Assembly: GCA_021787655.1 (NCBI GenBank)
Contig: JAJYLM010000001.1
Location: forward strand, 1 to 46,554
Source: a bacterium
GTDB taxonomy: Bacteria > JAMCPX01
Length of the DNA stretch: 46,554 nt
Direction of reading: 5' to 3'
Shown here piece after piece: positions 34,320 through 42,341 of this stretch. Each line of letters starts with the position of its first letter. Within the stretch, counting starts at the first letter, position 1. The position numbers and the translations under genes are program-made. The notes under the pieces were generated by a model that saw only the letters and a program-made list of their open reading frames with translations, had not been told where the DNA came from and made no database searches.

Positions 34320-34862
34320 ATGAACATTCAGGTAACCTTCAGACACATCCCCCCATCAGGTGCACTGAAACAATATGCAGAGGAAAAAATCACCAAACTT
34401 ATAAAGTCACTGAAAGAACCTATCGAGGTTCATATCATTTTTACGCAGGAAAAAAAGAACAATACCGTGGAACTCACCCTGAAATCTGCGGGCAAGGAAT
34501 TGTATGCAAAAGAGCGCGGCTTAGACATGTATGCCGCTATCGATCTTATCTATGATAAACTGGACAAGCAGATCACGAAGCTCAAGGAAAAGAAGAAAAA
34601 ACATACGGGAGTAGCCTCCATGAAGCACCTTCCCCAGACCGAGTCCGCAGAGGAAGATCAGGACAACGACGAGGTCATGGTGATCCCGGAAAAGGACTAC
34701 TTCGTACGTCCCATGACCACGGAGGAGGCAGTACTCCAGCTCGACATATCGGAGACGCCGTTCCTTGTTTACCTCGATGCCGGTGCCGAAAAGGTGAACG
34801 TGGTATTCAGGAGAGACGACGGACATTTCGGACTCATTGAAACAGGTGCACGCTACAAATAG
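34320..34862 (+). CDS. hpf: Ribosome hibernation promoting factor, long form
   Basis: From the ATG at 34320, behind AGGAGG, it encodes 180 residues. The N-terminal S30AE domain (1-100: MNIQVTFRHIPPSGALKQYA, MYAAIDLIYDKLDKQITKLK) sits in the ribosome decoding centre. A charged linker (about 100-118) leads to the C-terminal dimerisation domain (DYFVRPMTTEEAVLQLD, FLVYLDAGAEKVNVVFRRDDG). This is the long type that joins two 70S ribosomes into 100S dimers by itself. The plus-strand frame is open upstream, but only this start has a ribosome site. The end overlaps hprK by 26 bases. Confidence 0.93.
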   Translation: MNIQVTFRHIPPSGALKQYAEEKITKLIKSLKEPIEVHIIFTQEKKNNTVELTLKSAGKELYAKERGLDMYAAIDLIYDKLDKQITKLKEKKKKHTGVASMKHLPQTESAEEDQDNDEVMVIPEKDYFVRPMTTEEAVLQLDISETPFLVYLDAGAEKVNVVFRRDDGHFGLIETGARYK

Positions 34863-35391
34863 CACGACAGGTTCAGACCGCATACACGGTGTACTGGTGT
34901 CGGTAAAACGGGTAGGCGTTCTTCTCATAGGCAAAAGCGGCGTCGGAAAAAGCGAGTGTGCTCTTGAGCTTATCCTCCGGCATCACAAAATCGTTGCAGA
35001 CGACCTTGTTGTCGCCACGGTTGAACACGGCCGGCTGTTCGGGAAAAGTGACCCGCTCATCCGGGGGTATATGGAATTGCACGGACTGGGCGTCATTAAC
35101 GTACAGTCACATTTTGGAAAACGAGCCCTGTGCCCGAAAAAGCGCATCGATATGGTCATAGATTTCATCGAGTGGGACAAATCGAGCCATGCACGGGGGT
35201 TCCTGAAACCCTACACATACCCGATCCTGGGGAAAAAACTGCCTCTCGTCAAGCTGCCGGTCCGGCCGGCACGGAACATTGCGTCACTCGTCGAAGTTGC
35301 GGTTACGAACTTCCTCTTGAAAAAACGCGGACGGGACGGGGCAGAAGAGCTCGAACGCAGGATCGCAGAAAGGATCGCTGCCCGTGGATAG
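34837..35391 (+). CDS. hprK: HPr kinase/phosphorylase, C-terminal kinase domain only
   Basis: 184 residues. Only the C-terminal half of a normal ~310-residue HprK/P is present: IHGVLVSVKRVGVLLIGKSG with the catalytic-region His17, the P-loop GKSGVGKS, VADDLVV, the HprK signature region ELHGLGVINV (usual E-I-R-G-L-G, so Arg is His here), and VRPARNIASLVEVAVTN near the end. It should phosphorylate Ser46 of HPr and possibly dephosphorylate it. The ~130-residue N-terminal domain is missing, as in the short alphaproteobacterial HprK. The start is uncertain: TTG at 34837 lies inside hpf without a ribosome site; GTG at 34846 and later codons are alternatives. It overlaps rapZ by 8 bases. Confidence 0.87.
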   Translation: MKQVHATNSTTGSDRIHGVLVSVKRVGVLLIGKSGVGKSECALELILRHHKIVADDLVVATVEHGRLFGKSDPLIRGYMELHGLGVINVQSHFGKRALCPKKRIDMVIDFIEWDKSSHARGFLKPYTYPILGKKLPLVKLPVRPARNIASLVEVAVTNFLLKKRGRDGAEELERRIAERIAARG

Positions 35392-36259
35392 CAGGTACCC
35401 CCTGAATATCGTCATCGTCACCGGTATGTCCGGATCGGGCAAAACGACCGCCATGGCAATGCTCGAGGACATGGGTTTTTTCTGCATGGATAATATTCCC
35501 CTGCAGCTGATACCGAAGTTCATCGATCTTATTGCGGATTCGAAGGAAGACATCCGGAACATTGCCTTTTCCATTGACGTGCGGGGACGGGGATTTTTTG
35601 CAGACCTGTCACATCAGCTGCAGGCGCTCAGATCAACGAACAACACAGTCACCATCATCTTTCTCGATTCAAACGACGGTGTGCTCCTGAAACGCTACAG
35701 CGAAACGAGGAGGAAACATCCACTGGCACAGGACATGCCGATCGAGAAAGGCTTTATCCTCGAACGGAAATATCTTGAAGAAATCAAGAGCCAGGCAGAC
35801 CACATCATAGACACGTCATCCTACACGGTCCACGACCTGAAAAAAGAACTCAAGCTGTTCATTCAGCAGTCGTCAAAAACGAAATCCATGACGATCATAC
35901 TGCAATCGTTCGGGTACCGGTTCGGTATTCCGGCCGACACGGATATTGTTTTTGACGTCCGCTTTCTCCGGAACCCGTACTTTGTACCGGAATTAAAAAA
36001 TATGACAGGTCTTGACAAAGCCGTGATTGAGTATGTTAAGAAGAGTGAGATTACCATGAAGTTCCTCGGTATTTTACGGAACATGATCGAGTTCACCATA
36101 CCTCTCTATGACGCAGAGGGTAAGAGCTACCTTACCCTGTCATTCGGCTGTACCGGGGGCAGGCACAGGTCCGTAACAATCGTCGAAGAGGTCAAAGAGA
36201 TGATCACCGGACTTGGCTATACGCCGGTCATAAAACACAGAGACATTGAAAAGGAGTAA
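35384..36259 (+). CDS. rapZ: RapZ/YvcJ-family nucleotide-binding protein
   Basis: 291 residues. The N-terminal P-loop is GMSGSGKT (14-21), followed by the family motif DMGFFCMDNIP. The C-terminal domain has FGYRFGIPADTDIVFDVRFLRNP and SFGCTGGRHRSV, both characteristic. In E. coli RapZ binds glucosamine-6-phosphate and hands the sRNA GlmZ to RNase E; in most other phyla its role is less clear. GTG start, overlapping the hprK stop by 8 bases, with AGGA upstream. The hprK-rapZ-PTS neighbourhood is a widely conserved arrangement. Confidence 0.93.
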   Translation: MDSRYPLNIVIVTGMSGSGKTTAMAMLEDMGFFCMDNIPLQLIPKFIDLIADSKEDIRNIAFSIDVRGRGFFADLSHQLQALRSTNNTVTIIFLDSNDGVLLKRYSETRRKHPLAQDMPIEKGFILERKYLEEIKSQADHIIDTSSYTVHDLKKELKLFIQQSSKTKSMTIILQSFGYRFGIPADTDIVFDVRFLRNPYFVPELKNMTGLDKAVIEYVKKSEITMKFLGILRNMIEFTIPLYDAEGKSYLTLSFGCTGGRHRSVTIVEEVKEMITGLGYTPVIKHRDIEKE

Positions 36260-36261
36260 CA

Positions 36262-36669
36262 ATGGTTGGGATTGTTGTTGTTGCACACGGCCAGTTTGCC
36301 AGCGAGATGGTTGCAACTACCGAGTTTATCGTCGGGAAAAAAGAGTACATCACCTCTGTCATGACAGATCCGACGAAGCCTGTGGAAACACTTCGGGACG
36401 GCATTGCCAATGCAATCAAAAAGGTCGATAAGGGCGACGGTGTCCTCATTTTGACGGATATGTTCGGCGGTACCCCGTCGAATATCAGCCTCTCGTTTCT
36501 CAGCGACGGGCTCGTCGAGGTACTCGCGGGCGTCAATCTGCCGATGCTGATTAAGCTCGCGTCCATGGACACGAAGATGCCGATAAAAGAGCTCGCCAAT
36601 ATGATCAAGGAATACGGCAGGAAGAACATTATTCTTGCCGATGATGTCTTGAACAAAACAGGGACATGA
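36262..36669 (+). CDS. PTS EIIA component, mannose family
   Basis: 135 residues: MVGIVVVAHGQFA with the phosphorylatable His9, then VLILTDMFGGTPSNIS, the hallmark of mannose/fructose-family EIIA (ManX type). It accepts phosphate from HPr. No EIIB, EIIC or EIID gene is seen in the window, so this may be a stand-alone regulatory EIIA. AAGGAG lies 6 bases before the ATG, and the gene starts 2 bases after rapZ. It overlaps the HPr gene by 4 bases. Confidence 0.92.
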   Translation: MVGIVVVAHGQFASEMVATTEFIVGKKEYITSVMTDPTKPVETLRDGIANAIKKVDKGDGVLILTDMFGGTPSNISLSFLSDGLVEVLAGVNLPMLIKLASMDTKMPIKELANMIKEYGRKNIILADDVLNKTGT

Positions 36670-36935
36670 AGGAAGGCAGGTTCCTCATCAGCAACAACCT
36701 CGGCTTCCATGCCCGGGCAGCAGCGCAGTTTGTCAAGCTTGCAAACGCGTATGAATGCGAGATTTACGTGTACAAAAACGGGGAACGGGCGAACGGCAAG
36801 AGTATTTTGGGGCTCCTCACGCTCGCTGCAGCAAAAGGAACAACATTACAGATCAGAGCAGACGGTAAGGACGAGGAAACGGCACTTTCAGCCCTGCAGC
36901 AGCTCATAGAAAATAAATTCGGGGAAGACCGATGA
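36666..36935 (+). CDS. ptsH: Phosphocarrier protein HPr
   Basis: 89 residues: NNLGFHARAAAQFVK with His15, the site phosphorylated by Enzyme I, and NGKSILGLLTLAA with Ser46, the site for HPr kinase. Both regulatory positions are intact and at canonical numbering. HPr passes phosphate to EIIA encoded just upstream. Start and stop overlap the neighbours by 4 bases each (ATGA), indicating a translationally coupled unit. Confidence 0.95.
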   Translation: MKEGRFLISNNLGFHARAAAQFVKLANAYECEIYVYKNGERANGKSILGLLTLAAAKGTTLQIRADGKDEETALSALQQLIENKFGEDR

Positions 36936-38656
36936 CAACCTATTTGAAAGGGATAGCGGTATCCCCGGGCTGGGCCATGGGCAAAGCCATCATGCCCATC
37001 AGCTCGGTGTTCGATATAGCCCGCTACCACGTAGCCTTCGACCTGATACCGATGGAAATCAACCGGTTCCTGACGGCCATCGAGAAATCCAAAGCTGAAA
37101 TCAAGGACATCTCGGAAAAAATAGACCCGGTTTCCGGCAAAGAGGCACGCCTTATCCTCGACATGCACATGATGATCCTCGAAGATAAATCGTTCATAGA
37201 AAATGTCATCGTCAGGATACGGGATAATGCCATGAACACGGAATGGGCATTAACAGAGGTTCTGAGCACCATAGAAAAGACCTTCGACCGGATTGAAGAC
37301 GAATATATCAAGGAACGAAAGTTCGATGTCGCACACGAAGGACAAAGGATCCTGAAAAATCTTTCCGGGCAGGAAAACCGCGAAGAGCTGGAGGAACCCG
37401 GTATTATCGTGCTGTCCAGTTTTGCTATGTCGAACACCCCGTACCTTATGAAGGACAATGTTATCGGCCTCGCACTCGAGACCGGGGGTGTCGTATCGCA
37501 TCCGGCGATCATAGCGCGCTCACTCGGCATTCCGGCCGTCGCCGGCATTAAGAACCTTGCAAGCAAACTGCGGGACGGACAAAACGTTTTGATCGACGGT
37601 GACAACGGCATCCTGATCGTGGAACCGGAACTCGAAATCATCAGCAAATATCAGGACACCAGGACGTCCAGAAAAGATGAAGAAAGGACATCCGGAACAC
37701 GCAGCGCTACGACAACGAAGGACGGTGCCGTCATCAAGATCATGGCGAACATAGAATTTCTGGAGGAAGCTGAGGATGCATTCAATGCAGGTGCAGAAGG
37801 CATCGGACTCGTCCGAACGGAGTACCTCTACACGCGCAGGCGGGAACTTCCCTCGGAAGACACCAGCTTTACGCACTACTCCACCATGGCAAAGCTGTTT
37901 GCCGGAGCCCCGGTGATCATACGGACCCTCGATATAGGGGGCGACAAGCTGTTCTCCGCGCTCTTCAAAAAATCGGAAAACCCTGCACTGGGATTACGCG
38001 GCATCAGGGTATGCCTGAAAGAAGAGTCCCTCTTCAGAACCCAGCTCCGTGCAATCCTCAGGGCGAGTGCGCTGGGTGAAATCGGGATATTGCTCCCTAT
38101 GGTTTCTTCGGCCGCAGAAATCCTTGCGGCAAAAAAGATCATCAGCGAGGAGCGGGAGAACCTGAGCCGCGCGGGCGTTGCAACAGGCGCGACCAAACTC
38201 GGTGCGCTGATAGAAACGCCGGCCGCCGCGATGATTGTGGACACCCTTGCCGGCGCCCTCGATTTCATAAGCATCGGAACCAATGACCTCATCCAGTATA
38301 CCCTGGCCATCGACCGGGGCGATGAAGACGTTTCCTACCTCTACCAGCCGCTTCATCCGGCTGTACTCCGCCTCTTGCTGCTCATAGCAGAACAGGCACA
38401 GGCGAAGAACATCCCGGCACAGATTTGCGGAGAAATGGCAAGTGTACCGCTCTATCTCCCGGTTTTAATAGGTATGGGGTTTTCCGAACTCAGCATGAAT
38501 GTGGGAATCATGAACCGCGCAAAACGTTTTATCTCCAGGATTAACAGAACCAGTGCACATGCCTTCGTCCTTGATGCGGTCAAACTCAAGTCCGCTGAAG
38601 AGGTTGAACAATCGATTGTGAACACCTATTCTCGGGAGCTCAAGGATGAAGCTTGA
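36932..38656 (+). CDS. ptsI: PTS Enzyme I (phosphoenolpyruvate-protein phosphotransferase)
   Basis: 574 residues, normal length. It has an N-terminal HPr-binding helical domain, the phosphohistidine His190 in GGVVSHPAIIARSLGIPAVAG, and a PEP-binding barrel with EGIGLVRTEYLY, LDIGGDK, ALGLRGIR and ISIGTNDLIQYTLAIDR. The catalytic Cys499 lies in QICGEMAS. It transfers phosphate from PEP to HPr His15. There is no N-terminal GAF domain, so this is the sugar-PTS rather than the nitrogen-PTS type. It overlaps the HPr gene by 4 bases and the epimerase gene by 11. Confidence 0.95.
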   Translation: MTTYLKGIAVSPGWAMGKAIMPISSVFDIARYHVAFDLIPMEINRFLTAIEKSKAEIKDISEKIDPVSGKEARLILDMHMMILEDKSFIENVIVRIRDNAMNTEWALTEVLSTIEKTFDRIEDEYIKERKFDVAHEGQRILKNLSGQENREELEEPGIIVLSSFAMSNTPYLMKDNVIGLALETGGVVSHPAIIARSLGIPAVAGIKNLASKLRDGQNVLIDGDNGILIVEPELEIISKYQDTRTSRKDEERTSGTRSATTTKDGAVIKIMANIEFLEEAEDAFNAGAEGIGLVRTEYLYTRRRELPSEDTSFTHYSTMAKLFAGAPVIIRTLDIGGDKLFSALFKKSENPALGLRGIRVCLKEESLFRTQLRAILRASALGEIGILLPMVSSAAEILAAKKIISEERENLSRAGVATGATKLGALIETPAAAMIVDTLAGALDFISIGTNDLIQYTLAIDRGDEDVSYLYQPLHPAVLRLLLLIAEQAQAKNIPAQICGEMASVPLYLPVLIGMGFSELSMNVGIMNRAKRFISRINRTSAHAFVLDAVKLKSAEEVEQSIVNTYSRELKDEA

Positions 38657-39065
38657 TCATATAGCAATCGTGGTCCGCGATATGGACGAGGCGATAGCGA
38701 CCTACAGCAGTAAGCTCGGGTTCACCGTATCGTCCCGGCAGCAGGTAGCATCGGAGAATGTCGAAATAGCCGTCCTGTCCGTTGACAATACACAGATCGA
38801 ACTGCTCAGACCTCTTGAGAGCAGCAGCGGTGTCGCAAAATTCCTCGCAAAAAAAGGGGAGGGACTTCACCACCTCTGCTTCGAAGTCGACGATTTAGAC
38901 ACCCTGATACAATCACTTCTCTCCTCAGGCATAAACCTGATCGATACAAAACCGCGTACCGGCTACAAGGGCAACAGGGCGGTATTCCTCCACCCGGCAT
39001 CTGCACACGGTGTACTGATTGAATTTTACGAAAAGCAGGAGATTACCACTCCCGGTTCAACGTAA
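38646..39065 (+). CDS. mce: Methylmalonyl-CoA epimerase
   Basis: 139 residues of the vicinal-oxygen-chelate fold, two beta-alpha-beta-beta-beta halves: LDHIAIVVRDMDEAIATY and GLHHLCFEVDDLDT. Likely metal ligands are His5, Gln50, His76 and Glu126, matching the pattern of characterised epimerases. It interconverts (R)- and (S)-methylmalonyl-CoA in propionate/succinate metabolism. Length is typical. The ATG lies inside the last codons of ptsI (11-base overlap) with GGAG upstream, so it is part of the PTS operon. No methylmalonyl-CoA mutase is visible here. Its 3' end overlaps the convergent receiver-domain gene by 23 bases. Confidence 0.9.
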   Translation: MKLDHIAIVVRDMDEAIATYSSKLGFTVSSRQQVASENVEIAVLSVDNTQIELLRPLESSSGVAKFLAKKGEGLHHLCFEVDDLDTLIQSLLSSGINLIDTKPRTGYKGNRAVFLHPASAHGVLIEFYEKQEITTPGST

Positions 39066-39414
39066 TAACCAGGTCGGTCAGTTCTCTGATGTTGAATGGC
39101 TTGGTGAATATTTTGGCTACCTTCATGGTACCGATCTCTTTCTCGACATGGCTCAACGGGAGCGACGTCATCAGGATGACATCATACGTATCCGGGGCAG
39201 CCGTTGACATTAGTTTTCTGACGCCTTCAGGGGTGACGACCTCCAGATCGAGGATAAAGATGCACGGTCTCCTTTTCGCTGAACCTTGCAGATCCTTCAA
39301 TGCATCCTGCAGACTGGCGTATGACCGGACCGGACTCGAAGAATCGGGCAGCAGCTTCATGAATGACAGGTTGATAAGTTCACAGTCATCTATAATGACA
39401 ATATCCTTTTTCAT
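39043..39414 (-). CDS. Single-domain response regulator (receiver only)
   Basis: 123 residues, a CheY-like receiver: acidic pair Asp9-Asp10, phosphoacceptor Asp56 in FILDLEVV, Thr83 in LMTSLP and Lys105 in FTKPF. No output domain is present, so it would act through protein contacts or as a phosphate relay. No histidine kinase is encoded in the window. It overlaps the end of the convergent mce gene by 23 bases, which makes the two transcripts antisense to each other at their 3' ends. Confidence 0.85.
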   Translation of the reverse strand: MKKDIVIIDDCELINLSFMKLLPDSSSPVRSYASLQDALKDLQGSAKRRPCIFILDLEVVTPEGVRKLMSTAAPDTYDVILMTSLPLSHVEKEIGTMKVAKIFTKPFNIRELTDLVITLNREW

Positions 39415-39487
39415 ATCTGCCCATGATTATGCAAACATCATGCCAGAATCGGCTTTTCTGAAGGTATTTTTGAAGGTATTTTTGGTT

Positions 39488-39619
39488 TTAAGCGCGTTTT
39501 CTGTTGTAAAGTTTGACCAGAACGACAATGAGCAGGAACACACCGAGTGAGAACAGCCCATCGCCCGCAGTAAAACCGTACAACCCGGAATATTGAAGTA
39601 TGTGGTTCAAGAGTGCCAT
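39488..39619 (-). CDS. Small membrane protein (43 residues)
   Basis: Minus-strand reading from the ATG at 39619 gives 43 residues: a short amphipathic start (MALLNHILQYSGLYG), one membrane segment (LFSLGVFLLIVVLVKLY) and a basic end (NRKRA), so the C-terminus should be cytoplasmic. AGGGA lies about 10 bases upstream. No family recognised; the size and plan recall CcmD/CcoQ-like or regulatory single-pass proteins. It lies upstream of the response regulator on the same strand (73-base gap) and divergent from the methyltransferase gene. Confidence 0.55.
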   Translation of the reverse strand: MALLNHILQYSGLYGFTAGDGLFSLGVFLLIVVLVKLYNRKRA

Positions 39620-39733
39620 CTTACATAAGTCCCTGTTCTTTCTATAGAGCCTTTTCCTTGCTTATGCAATACATTTGTCACATGAACTGCACCAACTATG
39701 GACAGCACGCAAAAAATGATCTAAGTGGATTTT

Positions 39734-40291
39734 ATGAAGATGAATGAATTCCTGTCGCTGTACAGAATAAAGCTGGGTTTTGTTTTTGCGCTCTTGTTTC
39801 TTGTCATGGCAAAGCCCACGGTTATAGGTATGACCATCGGCATTCCGATCGGCATCATGGGTCTCCTCATACGCCTGTGGGCATCGGGACATATAAAGAA
39901 AAACAAGGAACTGTCTGTGGAGGGTCCCTATTCGTACTCCCGCAATCCGCTGTATCTCGGCAGTTTCTTTGCAGGTCTCGGGGCGGCCATCATGGGGAGC
40001 TGCCTTATCTTCCTGGTCATCTTTCTTGCCGGATTCTACCTCGTCTACGCCGCCGTCATCAAGGAGGAAGAGAAACGTCTCGTTGAACTGTTCGGAGAAT
40101 CGTTTCTCGACTATAAATCGAAAGTCCCCGCATTCTTCCCCCTCCTCAAGCCGGTCAGGGTATCAAAGGATTTCGACCTCAGGCTCGTGGTTAAACACGA
40201 AGAGTACAATGCGTGGCTTGGATTTGCTGCAACTATTATCCTCTTATATCTGAAATATCATTTTCATTTATTCTCACTATGTCCACTCTGA
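39734..40291 (+). CDS. Isoprenylcysteine/phospholipid-type membrane methyltransferase
   Basis: 185 residues from the ATG at 39734 (AAGTGGA about 6 bases upstream; GTG at 39725 also open). Hydrophobic segments are followed by the family core GPYSYSRNPLYLGSFFAGLG, binding SAM, and EEKRLVELFGESFLDYKSKVPAFFP. These are hallmarks of the ICMT/PEMT superfamily of integral membrane methyltransferases. Bacterial members methylate lipids, small thiols or unknown acceptors; substrate not predictable. A late hydrophobic stretch (LGFAATIILLYLKY) adds a final membrane segment. It overlaps the start of the glycosyltransferase gene by 13 bases. Confidence 0.82.
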   Translation: MKMNEFLSLYRIKLGFVFALLFLVMAKPTVIGMTIGIPIGIMGLLIRLWASGHIKKNKELSVEGPYSYSRNPLYLGSFFAGLGAAIMGSCLIFLVIFLAGFYLVYAAVIKEEEKRLVELFGESFLDYKSKVPAFFPLLKPVRVSKDFDLRLVVKHEEYNAWLGFAATIILLYLKYHFHLFSLCPL

Positions 40292-41757
40292 AAAAGCGTA
40301 CACTGGCATATGCCGTTATAGCGGTTTCGTTCCTGTTCAATCTTTATTACATAAAGACGACACACCTGCTCCTTTCACCCGATGAGGCGTACTACTGGGA
40401 CTGGGCACGGCACCCTGAACTGAGTTACCTCGACATGGGACCGATGATCTCGTGGATCAACATGCTGATGGTTCACCTGTTCGGATCCACGGCGTTTGCA
40501 GTTCGTATGGGAGCAAATATTATTTCCGCCATCACGGCGATCGTGTTCTTTGAAACGGGCAGACGCTTTTTTTCACCGACCACGGGTCTGCTCGCCACCC
40601 TGCTGTACGAACTCAATCCGCTCGTATCAGCGGGGGCATTCATCGAAACATACTATGGCCCCCAGATTATGTTCATGGTCTTCCTGCTGTTCCTGCTGTT
40701 TGATCTCAATGAAACCCAGCGGCCGAGGCTGTGGTATTTCATCGGTTTCGTCCTCGGCCTCGGGATCCTGAGCCATCATATGTTTTTCTTTTTCAGCCTC
40801 GAGGTCGTACTGTTCGTCCTTCTTTCGAACAAAAACAGGCACTGGCTGTCCAGTAAAGAGCCGTACCTCGGCGCGGTGATAACCGTTCTCACCGCAAGCC
40901 CGGTGTTTCTGTGGAACCTCATGCACGGCATGGGCATGTTCAAGCGGGCATTGTCGCTGATGCCGTCCCACTTCAATCCGTGGTTCGTTTTTGCCAACTT
41001 CTTTTTCGGAAACATGGGACTCGAGACACCGTTCGTCTTCATTCTCCTGCTGTACACCATGTTCTATTCGATACGCCGGGGACTGATCCAGCACGATGAG
41101 CGGTTCAATGTCATCCTGGCAACATCCCTGCCGACATTTGCGTTCATTACCTTCCTTGCGTTCAGAGGCAGGGCCGAGGTCAACTGGCCGGCAGCCGGCT
41201 TTATTGCGCCGATGATCGGAGGAGTTTACCTGCTCGAAGAGTCGTACAACCGCGGGTTTAAAAAGTTTACTGCGACGGCATTTTTCCTCATGTTCATGAC
41301 AATGCTTCCTGTCCTCTACTTCGAGCATTACCCCGGGTGGGTGTTCACGAGGTTCAACATTCCACCCAAAAATCAATTTACTGCCAGGCTCAGGGGCTGG
41401 AAGCGGCTTGCGCAGGAGGTAGAACGGCATACCAAACCCGGGGAGATCGTTGGTGCAACGGATTACGGGGTTACCGCAGAGCTTGCCTTTTACCTGAACG
41501 GTCAGCCGCAGGTCTACTACCTGCCCACGGACGCAGCATCGAAAAACGCCTACTGGTATTTCCAGAACCGTTCGCTCCTCGCCGGAAAAAACATCGTCAT
41601 CGTCGACCGGGGCGACGGTACGCTGAATTCGGTGACCAATTCGCTGTTTCAGCGGGTCCGGAAACTGGCTGTCGTCAAACTCACCGACACGTCGGACGGG
41701 ATAACGTGGAAACGTTTTACAATATACAAGGGATATGATTATAACGGAAAAGAATGA
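40279..41757 (+). CDS. GT39-family membrane glycosyltransferase (ArnT/PMT-like)
   Basis: 492 residues from the ATG at 40279 (MSTLKKRTLAYAVIAVSF). About ten membrane segments follow a first helix and a periplasmic loop LSPDEAYYWDWARHPELSYL, the Asp-Glu motif of dolichyl/undecaprenyl-phosphate sugar transferases of the PMT_2 type. Further marks are ELNPLVSAGAF and FRGRAEVNWPAAGF. The C-terminal ~120 residues form a soluble periplasmic domain (GEIVGATDYGVTAELAFYLNG). It should move a sugar from a polyprenyl carrier onto a lipid, protein or LPS acceptor. Coupled to gmhA by ATGA. No strong ribosome site; it probably relies on coupling to the upstream gene. Confidence 0.87.
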   Translation: MSTLKKRTLAYAVIAVSFLFNLYYIKTTHLLLSPDEAYYWDWARHPELSYLDMGPMISWINMLMVHLFGSTAFAVRMGANIISAITAIVFFETGRRFFSPTTGLLATLLYELNPLVSAGAFIETYYGPQIMFMVFLLFLLFDLNETQRPRLWYFIGFVLGLGILSHHMFFFFSLEVVLFVLLSNKNRHWLSSKEPYLGAVITVLTASPVFLWNLMHGMGMFKRALSLMPSHFNPWFVFANFFFGNMGLETPFVFILLLYTMFYSIRRGLIQHDERFNVILATSLPTFAFITFLAFRGRAEVNWPAAGFIAPMIGGVYLLEESYNRGFKKFTATAFFLMFMTMLPVLYFEHYPGWVFTRFNIPPKNQFTARLRGWKRLAQEVERHTKPGEIVGATDYGVTAELAFYLNGQPQVYYLPTDAASKNAYWYFQNRSLLAGKNIVIVDRGDGTLNSVTNSLFQRVRKLAVVKLTDTSDGITWKRFTIYKGYDYNGKE

Positions 41758-42341
41758 CGGATGAAATAACTCTCATAAAAGAGGAACTGAAGGCAAGCGC
41801 CGAACTGAAGCTCAGGCTCATCGACACGCACACCGCACTGATCCAGAAAACGGCGGATATCATTTACCAGGCAGTCACCAGGGGTTCCACGCTTTTTTTG
41901 TTCGGGAACGGGGGCTCTGCAGCAGACGCCCAGCACATAGCTGCTGAATTCATCAACAGGTTCAGGATAGAACGCCGTCCACTGCCGGCCATAGCACTCT
42001 CGACGGATACCTCGGTGCTCACCAGTATCGGCAATGATTATTCATTCGACGATATCTTTTCAAAACAGATAACAGCGCTCGGAAAAGCAGGCGACATTGC
42101 TTTGGGCATCTCCACATCGGGAAACTCGCCCAATATCCTGAACGCATTCGGAGCGGCACGGGATAACGGCATGTTTACCATCGGCCTGCTCGGCAAGGAT
42201 GGCGGCAAGGCACGCTCCCTGGTTGACCTCGCAATCATCATCGATCACCCGGACACGCCGCGTATCCAGGAGGCCCATATCACCATCGGGCACATTCTCT
42301 GTTCCCTCATTGATGGCAGGATCAAGAGCCGGCAGGTATGA
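41754..42341 (+). CDS. gmhA: Phosphoheptose isomerase (sedoheptulose 7-phosphate isomerase)
   Basis: 195 residues with a SIS-domain fold: FGNGGSAADAQHIAAEF and GISTSGNSPNIL. The catalytic and zinc-binding residues fall on the E. coli numbering exactly: His61, Glu65, Gln172 and His180. It converts sedoheptulose 7-phosphate to D-glycero-D-manno-heptose 7-phosphate, the first step to ADP-heptose for LPS core. Overlaps both neighbours by ATGA, so it is translationally coupled to the glycosyltransferase and the NmrA-like gene. Confidence 0.95.
   Translation: MTDEITLIKEELKASAELKLRLIDTHTALIQKTADIIYQAVTRGSTLFLFGNGGSAADAQHIAAEFINRFRIERRPLPAIALSTDTSVLTSIGNDYSFDDIFSKQITALGKAGDIALGISTSGNSPNILNAFGAARDNGMFTIGLLGKDGGKARSLVDLAIIIDHPDTPRIQEAHITIGHILCSLIDGRIKSRQV

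Noticed and set aside
40627..41430. Minus-strand ORF of 267 codons
   Set aside because: Antisense to the GT39 glycosyltransferase; Glu/His/Gln-rich shadow of membrane-helix codons.
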